In this document: piece by piece, positions 7,586-11,676 of the stretch
Layout of the letters: each line of letters begins with the position of its first letter
Numbering within the stretch: the stretch's first letter is position 1
From: Pseudomonadota bacterium
Lineage (GTDB): Bacteria; Desulfobacterota; Desulfobacteria; Desulfobacterales; Desulfobacteraceae
Assembly: GCA_018816605.1 (NCBI GenBank)
Contig: JAHIVS010000310.1
Location: forward strand, 1-11,676
DNA: 11,676 bases
Direction: 5' to 3'
Notes under the pieces: model-generated
The model's database searches: none
What the model was told of the DNA's origin: nothing
What the model saw: only the letters and a program-made list of their open reading frames with translations
Made by a program: the position numbers and the translations under genes

Positions 7586-8086
7586 ATGCAACGCCGGATA
7601 AATTTATGCGACAAACCATACCTTGTCACCCGCATCGGTCCTCCCCGGACGCAACAGCTGAAGGTGGATGACGGGCAATTCCAGCCGGTTAGATTAACCT
7701 CAATGAAGAACGGCCAGGCGATGATCCAATTGGGGGGATCACGTGTTCACGTGCAGATGGCAGTTAAAGGAGAAACGGTGTATATCCGGGCCTTCAACCA
7801 AACCTTTGCCCTGGATATCCTGAACCCTGTGGAACAGGCGGCCCGGGGAAACTTCGAAGGCAACACCTGCCGGGCACCCATGCCCGGCACGGTGGTGACA
7901 GTGGATGTGGAAGCCGGTACCCGGGTCATGGAAGGCCAGTCCATGATGACCATCGAGAGTATGAAAATCCTGACGAATATTTGCGCCCCCAGGGAGGGTG
8001 AAGTGGCCCGGGTTCATTTTGAACCCGGGTCCACTTTTGGTAAGAATGCCGCCCTGATAACCCTGACGAAAAAGGAGACGGTATAA
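7586..8086 (+). CDS. Biotin carboxyl carrier protein with N-terminal BT-like domain
   Basis: Swinging-arm subunit carrying biotin between the carboxylase and carboxyltransferase. Of 166 residues, about 97-162 form a biotinyl domain with the A-P-M-P-G motif at 97-101 and the biotin-acceptor K127 in I-E-S-M-K-I. The common motif is A-M-K-M; the Ser and Ile variants still leave the M-K core. Residues 1-90 have alternating beta-type patterns (Q-A-M-I-Q-L-G-G, then V-Y-I-R-A-F-N-Q-T-F-A-L) that resemble the BT domain of methylcrotonyl- or propionyl-CoA carboxylase alpha chains, which contacts the beta subunits. The ATG at 7586 is chosen over an in-frame TTG at 7565 because a GGAG box sits 8 bases upstream and the ATG follows the previous stop by a single base. 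The next gene starts one base after this stop, and its ribosome binding site (AAAGGAG, 8071-8077) lies inside this coding region. Confidence 0.9.
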   Translation: MQRRINLCDKPYLVTRIGPPRTQQLKVDDGQFQPVRLTSMKNGQAMIQLGGSRVHVQMAVKGETVYIRAFNQTFALDILNPVEQAARGNFEGNTCRAPMPGTVVTVDVEAGTRVMEGQSMMTIESMKILTNICAPREGEVARVHFEPGSTFGKNAALITLTKKETV

Positions 8087-8087
8087 G

Positions 8088-9695
8088 ATGCGCCGTATCA
8101 AATCCAAGGTGAATCCCCTGTCCTCTGACTTTTGCACCTATCAGCATCACAATCATACCCTTTTGGAAAAATTTCATGAGCACCAGCACAGGGCAAGGGT
8201 TGATCGCCCGGAACGGGATGTGGAACGGCTGAAAAAGCAAAATAAATTACGGGTACACGACCGCATCGATCTTTTGCTGGATCCGGGCACCCCGTTTTTG
8301 GAATTGTCCGTCCTGGCCGCCAACCTTGCCTATGGGGGCACGGTTCCTTCCGCCGGCGTGGTATCCGGTATCGGCATTGTCAGTGGGCTTGAGGTGATGA
8401 TAATGGCCAGTGACAGTTCGATCAAGGGAGGTGCCTGGTATCCGCTCACCGTAAAGAAAATGGTCCGGACCCTGGACATTGCCATTGAAAACCACCTGCC
8501 CGTCATCCATCTGGTGGATGCGGCCGGTGCCTATCTGCCCCTGCAGTCGGGACTTTTCCCCGACAGGCACATGGCCGGACGTATGTTTCGGAACCAATGC
8601 ATCTTAAGTGCCATGGGGGTGGAACAGGTGGCCTTGGTGCTGGGCCACAGCACGGCCGGGGGGGCTTATATCCCTACCTTGAGCGACTACTCGATCATGG
8701 TGCGGGGTACGGGCGGGGTGTTTTTGGGAGGCCCCCCCCTGGTCAAGGCGGCCACGGGGGAAGAGGTGACCGCTGATGAACTGGGCGGCGCAGACGTACA
8801 CAGCGCCATCAGCGGGACAGCAGATTATGCCGTGGATTCTGAGCCGGAAGGCCTGGCATTGGTGCGGGAGATCGTCGGCACCTTTCCCGGAAGAGCCAAA
8901 AAGGCTGTGGAACAGCGGGAACCAGAAGATCCCTACTACGATCCCCGGGAACTTTATGGGGTTATTCCCGACGATGTTAAGAAACAATTCGACATGCGCG
9001 AGGTGATTGCCCGCATTGTTGACGGCAGCAGGTTCCATGAATTCAAACCCGACTTTGGCACCACAGTGGTATGCGGATTCGCCTTTTTGTATGGCTGGCG
9101 GGTGGGAATTATCGGCAACAACGGGGTGCTGTTTTCCGACAGTGCACTGAAATGCACCCAGTTCATGCAGATCTGCAATCGGGATCAGGTGCCGCTTATC
9201 TTCTTGCAGAACATTACCGGGTTCATGATCGGCAAGGCCTACGAACATGGCGGCATTACCAAGAACGGCGCCAAAATGCTGATGGTGCAAAGCAACCTGG
9301 ATGTTCCAAAACTAACCATTATGACCAACGGAAGCTTTGGTGCCGGCAACTACGCCATGTGCGGCCGTGCCTTTGATGCAAGGTTTCTGTTCTCCTGGCC
9401 CAACTCCCAGATTTCGGTGATGGGGATGGAGCAGGCGGTAAAGACGTTAACCCAGATTCGTCTCAAGTCTCTGGAGCGACAGGGCAAAATTTTATCCAAA
9501 CAAGAGGTGGACAAAATCCAGGAAGATATTTCCCAGGATTACCTGGAAAAAAGCGGCGCCTATTACGCCACTTCAGAACTATGGGACGATGGCATTATCG
9601 ACCCAGCCGATACCCGTAAGGTTTTGGGCATCTGCCTGTCGGTTGCACTGAACCGTGAATTTGGCAAAACCCCCAATGGAATTCTCAGGGTATAA
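8088..9695 (+). CDS. Acyl-CoA carboxyltransferase beta subunit, methylcrotonyl/geranyl-CoA carboxylase type
   Basis: Transfers the carboxyl group from carboxybiotin to an acyl-CoA. The 535 residues contain both crotonase-like halves. The N-half has G-T-P-F-L-E-L-S at 67-74 and the oxyanion motif S-T-A-G-G-A-Y-I-P at 188-196, followed by I-S-G-T-A-D-Y at 241-247. The C-half has F-L-Q-N-I-T-G-F-M at 372-380, a G-G-I-x-K-x-G-A-K block at 388-396, G-S-F-G-A-G-N-Y at 415-422 and W-P-N-S-Q-I-S-V-M-G at 437-446. The Q-N-I-T-G-F and G-A-G-N-Y-x-M-C-G-R blocks favour the methylcrotonyl-CoA and geranyl-CoA carboxylase group over acetyl- or propionyl-CoA carboxylases. The exact substrate is not decided by these motifs. 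The start has AAAGGAG 10 bases upstream, within the preceding gene. This is the last gene of the operon; no strong intrinsic terminator is visible after it. Confidence 0.92.
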   Translation: MRRIKSKVNPLSSDFCTYQHHNHTLLEKFHEHQHRARVDRPERDVERLKKQNKLRVHDRIDLLLDPGTPFLELSVLAANLAYGGTVPSAGVVSGIGIVSGLEVMIMASDSSIKGGAWYPLTVKKMVRTLDIAIENHLPVIHLVDAAGAYLPLQSGLFPDRHMAGRMFRNQCILSAMGVEQVALVLGHSTAGGAYIPTLSDYSIMVRGTGGVFLGGPPLVKAATGEEVTADELGGADVHSAISGTADYAVDSEPEGLALVREIVGTFPGRAKKAVEQREPEDPYYDPRELYGVIPDDVKKQFDMREVIARIVDGSRFHEFKPDFGTTVVCGFAFLYGWRVGIIGNNGVLFSDSALKCTQFMQICNRDQVPLIFLQNITGFMIGKAYEHGGITKNGAKMLMVQSNLDVPKLTIMTNGSFGAGNYAMCGRAFDARFLFSWPNSQISVMGMEQAVKTLTQIRLKSLERQGKILSKQEVDKIQEDISQDYLEKSGAYYATSELWDDGIIDPADTRKVLGICLSVALNREFGKTPNGILRV

Positions 9696-9789
9696 CATCC
9701 TGTTTGATCTGTCAGATCTTCTCAAATTCTAATATACAATGTCACGCTGGAAATGGTTAAGCTTGGTCACTGTTATATAGGGAGCCATT
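9696..9789. other. Convergent intergenic spacer with imperfect inverted repeat
   Basis: This spacer lies between the ends of the carboxylase operon and a minus-strand gene. It contains a short inverted repeat, GATCT (9706-9710) with AGATC (9714-9718), and a longer imperfect one, ATATACAATG (9732-9741) against CACTGTTATAT (9768-9778), which pairs with one bulge and one mismatch around a 26-base loop. Neither is a classical GC-rich stem followed by a T-run, so any role as a bidirectional terminator is only a guess. I see no gene here. Confidence 0.35.
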
Positions 9790-10962
9790 CTAATTGGAAC
9801 CGGAACTATCATTTAAAAGCGTATTTATAATCCGATGTTGATAATAGGATTTTTCTTTAAATCCGGCATAAGATGCTGGGAAATACAACAAGGAGACTTT
9901 CGCTTCATTATCATTTATGGAATCAAGGAGAACTGCAAACCGTTCTTTGGTGGATAAAAAGGTATTATCGACTAGGGGAAAATCAAAATATCCCACCCAG
10001 AACTCGGATGTTTTGTCTTTGCCTCCATCAAGATCGGCATTGATCTCTGAATCTAATTTGTTTGTTATCACTTTCAGTCTCACCTGGTTCCAAGCCCTAT
10101 AGGATCGGTTTGAAGAAATAGTAAATTTTCGCCTACATTGGTTGCTTACAGGTTCATTATCATTTAGGATCAACTCTATGGGCCCTTTTTCCGTCCCTTC
10201 CTTTTGACAGATATCATTTTCTGTTAACGGCTGGCTGGGTGAAATATCCTGACATGTCTTGGTTAGATCAATGGTTATCCGTATACGTTTCTCCACATCG
10301 CTGAGGCTTTCCAATTGTTTTTTGGTAATTCTTTGGGCGATGGTGATTAAGTTGTTCAATTTTTTGTTTTTAAGCTTATCAATGTGATCATTAATCAATT
10401 TTTTCTTTGTTTTTTTGATTGTTTTTTCCAATTCCCCTGTTTGCAATAATCTATTGAGTGCTTTCGACTTGCATAGACTAAGTTCTTGCAGATCTTCTAT
10501 CTCTTCATCTGTAAATTTGTATTCCCTTGGAATATCCCGAACAATATTTAATAGCACGTGAATGAACAACGGCCTCAAATCCATGGTTTCATGGAAATTT
10601 CGTGAAATCATCTCCAACTCAAGCAATTGGCTATCAATTTTATCCATAACGCATTCAATCCTATGAGTCCCTTCTGTATCGAAATTTTTGTCTTTGTCCA
10701 AGAACGAAGACAAAATCGTTGTAAACATGTCTTTTCGGACAGCATTTTCTGCCTTTTCCTGCTCACCAATAAGTTGAGTATACAAGTAAATTTTGTTAGA
10801 GGCTTCTCGTTGGGTGTATAGAAAATATCCCCCAATAACACTTATTAGGGCGGCTACGATAGCTGTTGCAGCCTTTCCGATAGCCCCCAGTTTGAACCAG
10901 AAATCACGCTTTTCCGAATTGAAAGATTCATCGGATTCATCTTCTTTACCGTGATCGACCAT
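9790..10962 (-). CDS. Hypothetical single-pass membrane protein
   Basis: I do not recognise this 390-residue protein. It begins with about 20 mostly charged residues, followed by one hydrophobic segment at roughly 28-49 (A-A-T-A-I-V-A-A-L-I within it), so it is probably an inner-membrane protein with one anchor. Residues 50-240 look helical and strongly charged, and 175-228 is Lys/Leu/Glu-rich and may form a coiled coil. The last 130 residues (about 258-388) change to a beta-type pattern with aromatics (F-W-V-G-Y-F-D-F at 321-328, then L-L-Y-F-P-A at 358-363) and may be a separate domain. The start is supported by AAAGGAG on the minus strand (complement of 10969-10975), 6 bases before the ATG. 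The gene is clearly AT-richer than the operon, points against it, and has no same-strand partner in the window. These facts suggest acquired or accessory DNA. A sensor-like or defence-related role cannot be claimed from sequence. Confidence 0.8.
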   Translation of the reverse strand: MVDHGKEDESDESFNSEKRDFWFKLGAIGKAATAIVAALISVIGGYFLYTQREASNKIYLYTQLIGEQEKAENAVRKDMFTTILSSFLDKDKNFDTEGTHRIECVMDKIDSQLLELEMISRNFHETMDLRPLFIHVLLNIVRDIPREYKFTDEEIEDLQELSLCKSKALNRLLQTGELEKTIKKTKKKLINDHIDKLKNKKLNNLITIAQRITKKQLESLSDVEKRIRITIDLTKTCQDISPSQPLTENDICQKEGTEKGPIELILNDNEPVSNQCRRKFTISSNRSYRAWNQVRLKVITNKLDSEINADLDGGKDKTSEFWVGYFDFPLVDNTFLSTKERFAVLLDSINDNEAKVSLLYFPASYAGFKEKSYYQHRIINTLLNDSSGSN

Positions 10963-11210
10963 TTTTTTCTCCTTTGTCTAAAATGACTTGTCACAAAGCC
11001 TTCACAATCTTTGTCCGATTTATTTATCTTTGGTCATCGACAAAAGATCCACAAGAGGTATAACCATCTTCTTATTTGGGTTTAAAAGTGGTCAATAAAA
11101 GTAAAAATCCATGCAGAGAGAATTTGATTTTTAGATTCATTTCGGAATTGGAGCCTTGGTACGCAGATTGAGGTGTTACACTGCATTTTTTCGTTCAGAA
11201 ATTGATAATT

Positions 11211-11225
11211 ATTTGAAATTCAAAT
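11211..11225. repeat. 15-base AT-rich palindrome, possible operator
   Basis: ATTTGAA (11211-11217) and TTCAAAT (11219-11225) are exact inverted copies around a single A. The symmetry and length suit a dimeric repressor site. It lies in the shared upstream region of two divergent genes, about 250 bases from the minus-strand start and 350 from the thioesterase start. In such AT-rich DNA a palindrome of this kind can also arise by chance, and no second copy was noticed. Confidence 0.3.
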
Positions 11226-11281
11226 TTGGAATGTGAGCTTTGAGTCAACCCATCAAAAATAAATATCGAAAGGAACAGAGA

Positions 11282-11368
11282 ATGTCAATAAGTGGAAAAA
11301 CTATTATCCATAAGATATTTGATTCCTTTTACTCGAGGGTAATAATAGTAAAAAAAGCTGACGAGTAA
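11282..11368 (+). CDS. Possible 28-residue small ORF
   Basis: An ATG preceded by AAAGGA about 7-8 bases upstream opens a 28-codon frame beginning M-S-I-S-G-K-T-I-I-H-K-I-F. The G-K-T-I-x-x-K-I-x pattern is faintly like the first residues of aconitase/isopropylmalate dehydratase large subunits, but the similarity ends after about 10 residues. It could be a truncated relic, a small protein or chance. Only the ribosome binding site gives positive support. Confidence 0.2.
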   Translation: MSISGKTIIHKIFDSFYSRVIIVKKADE

Positions 11369-11472
11369 AAATTCAAACATCTGGAAACCCGCATGCATCA
11401 AAATTCCGGGGGAGGTGGGCAGGGTGAATTCAAGGTTAGACAAGGTAGCTATGCTGGTTGAAAAATTCAGGA

Positions 11473-11501
11473 TTGACTTCCATGCACGACAGTATTAAAA
11501 A
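11473..11501 (+). promoter_or_regulatory. Weak sigma70-like promoter candidate upstream of thioesterase gene
   Basis: TTGACT at 11473-11478 matches the -35 consensus at five of six bases. It is followed after 17 bases by TAAAAA at 11496-11501, a poor -10 box with four matches. The position, about 70 bases ahead of the thioesterase ATG, is sensible. The weak -10 element makes this only a candidate. Confidence 0.28.
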
Positions 11502-11595
11502 TAACCGTGCCATTGGATTAAAAACAGTGTTATTTATTTTAGCCGGATGTTCTGTGCAAACAATATTGAGGAGAATCTATGATCGAAACATATAG
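11482..11595 (+). CDS. Possible 37-residue small ORF with lipobox-like motif
   Basis: This short frame starts M-H-D-S-I-K-N-N-R and has a hydrophobic stretch at about 10-22 ending in L-A-G-C at 20-23, which resembles a lipoprotein signal (lipobox). It overlaps the start of the thioesterase-like gene by 17 bases in another frame. An AGGA lies about 9 bases before the ATG. The hydrophobic part is short, only 14 residues follow the Cys, and the frame lies partly on the promoter candidate. It may be chance, a leader peptide or a relic. Confidence 0.15.
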   Translation: MHDSIKNNRAIGLKTVLFILAGCSVQTILRRIYDRNI

Positions 11596-11676
11596 AGGTG
11601 TAGTTTACCCAAATCAAATAGATCATATGGATCATATGAATGTGCAGTGGTACACCGCTAAATTTGATGAGGCAAC
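11579..11676 (+). CDS. Acyl-CoA thioesterase-like protein, hotdog fold (5' part only)
   Basis: Only the first 32 codons are inside the window. They show the N-terminal block of 4-hydroxybenzoyl-CoA-thioesterase-type hotdog proteins: Asp at 15, then D-H-M-N-V at 18-22 and an aromatic/Phe-Asp-Glu stretch (W-Y-T-A-K-F-D-E) at 24-31, comparable to the D-x-x-G-H-V-N-N-x-x-Y pattern of the family. Such enzymes hydrolyse acyl-CoA thioesters to free acid and CoA. GAGGAG at 11568-11573 lies 5 bases before the ATG and makes the start secure. The gene runs off the window edge, so length and catalytic completeness cannot be judged. It shares the acyl-CoA theme of the operon but is separated from it by the convergent membrane-protein gene. 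Confidence 0.7.
   Translation, partial: MIETYRGVVYPNQIDHMDHMNVQWYTAKFDEA

Larger units (their letters stand above)
10963..11578. other. AT-rich intergenic region, about 600 bases, without a convincing gene
   Basis: This stretch lies between the divergent starts of the minus-strand membrane protein and the plus-strand thioesterase-like gene, so it should hold promoters for both. It contains a 15-base palindrome near 11211, a weak sigma70-like pair near 11473 and three very short plus-strand frames (11282-11368, 11424-11498, 11482-11595). No tRNA, CRISPR repeat or insertion-sequence end was recognised. Part of it may be remnant DNA left by an insertion or deletion. Confidence 0.6.

Noticed and set aside
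8732..8739. Run of eight C, with seven-base G or C runs at about 730, 2084 and 8658, as possible phase-variation tracts
   Set aside because: Each run encodes conserved or ordinary residues (for example G-G-P-P in the carboxyltransferase) within an intact frame, and the genes are metabolic or transport genes. They reflect GC-rich codon use.
8604..9290. Minus-strand open frame of 228 codons opposite the carboxyltransferase gene
   Set aside because: The plus-strand frame contains all expected carboxyltransferase motifs. The antisense frame is rich in His, Gly and Pro with no domain pattern, so it is a shadow.
9706..9718. Short inverted repeat after the carboxyltransferase stop as a rho-independent terminator
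   Set aside because: The stem is only 5 bp, AT-rich, has a 3-base loop and is not followed by a clear T-run.
11621..11638. Tandem 9-base direct repeat GATCATATG
   Set aside because: It lies inside the thioesterase-like coding start and simply encodes D-H-M twice. The second copy is part of the family motif, so no separate repeat element is claimed.
1..11676. CRISPR array, tRNA or rRNA genes, insertion sequences or attachment sites
   Set aside because: Reading both strands gave no regularly spaced repeats, no tRNA-like or rRNA-like sequence, no transposase frame and no paired terminal repeats.

Overview
The window looks like part of a chromosome from a strictly anaerobic, acyl-CoA-metabolising Gram-negative bacterium, most likely a sulfate-reducing member of the Desulfobacterales or a close relative. 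This is inferred from the tripartite TRAP carboxylate importer, the separate-gene biotin-dependent acyl-CoA carboxylase, the phenylacetate-CoA-ligase-like enzyme, the moderately GC-rich coding DNA and the strong Shine-Dalgarno sites. No rRNA or housekeeping marker is present to prove it.

Region 1 (155-9695) reads as one plus-strand operon of nine genes with gaps of 64, 13, 25, 42, -8, 34, 1 and 1 bases. In order: TRAP substrate-binding protein (dctP type), small membrane subunit (dctQ type), large membrane subunit (dctM type), an enoyl-CoA hydratase/isomerase, a phenylacetate-CoA-ligase-like AMP-forming CoA ligase, a DinB/maleylpyruvate-isomerase-like metal-binding protein of the TIGR03084 type, and a three-gene acyl-CoA carboxylase (biotin carboxylase, BT-domain/biotin carrier, and a methylcrotonyl/geranyl-type carboxyltransferase). 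A perfect 14-bp hairpin separates dctP from dctQ and could set their relative expression.

The simplest reading is a catabolic module. A periplasmic binding protein captures a carboxylate, the DctQM pair imports it, the ligase makes the CoA thioester, and the carboxylase and crotonase carry out the carboxylation and hydration typical of leucine/isovalerate or acyclic-terpene degradation. The TIGR03084-like protein is the unexplained partner: its start overlaps the ligase stop, so it is translated with the pathway. No acyl-CoA dehydrogenase, lyase or regulator lies within the window, so the pathway is incomplete here and its substrate is not known.

Region 2 (9696-10962) holds a convergent minus-strand gene for a single-pass membrane protein of unknown function, clearly AT-richer than the operon and possibly acquired by transfer. 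Region 3 (10963-11578) is about 600 bases of AT-rich DNA without a convincing gene. It has a 15-base palindrome, a weak promoter candidate and three very short open frames that may be relics or chance. Region 4 (11579-11676) is the 5' end of a hotdog-fold acyl-CoA thioesterase-like gene cut by the window edge, so acyl-CoA chemistry resumes beyond the inserted gene.
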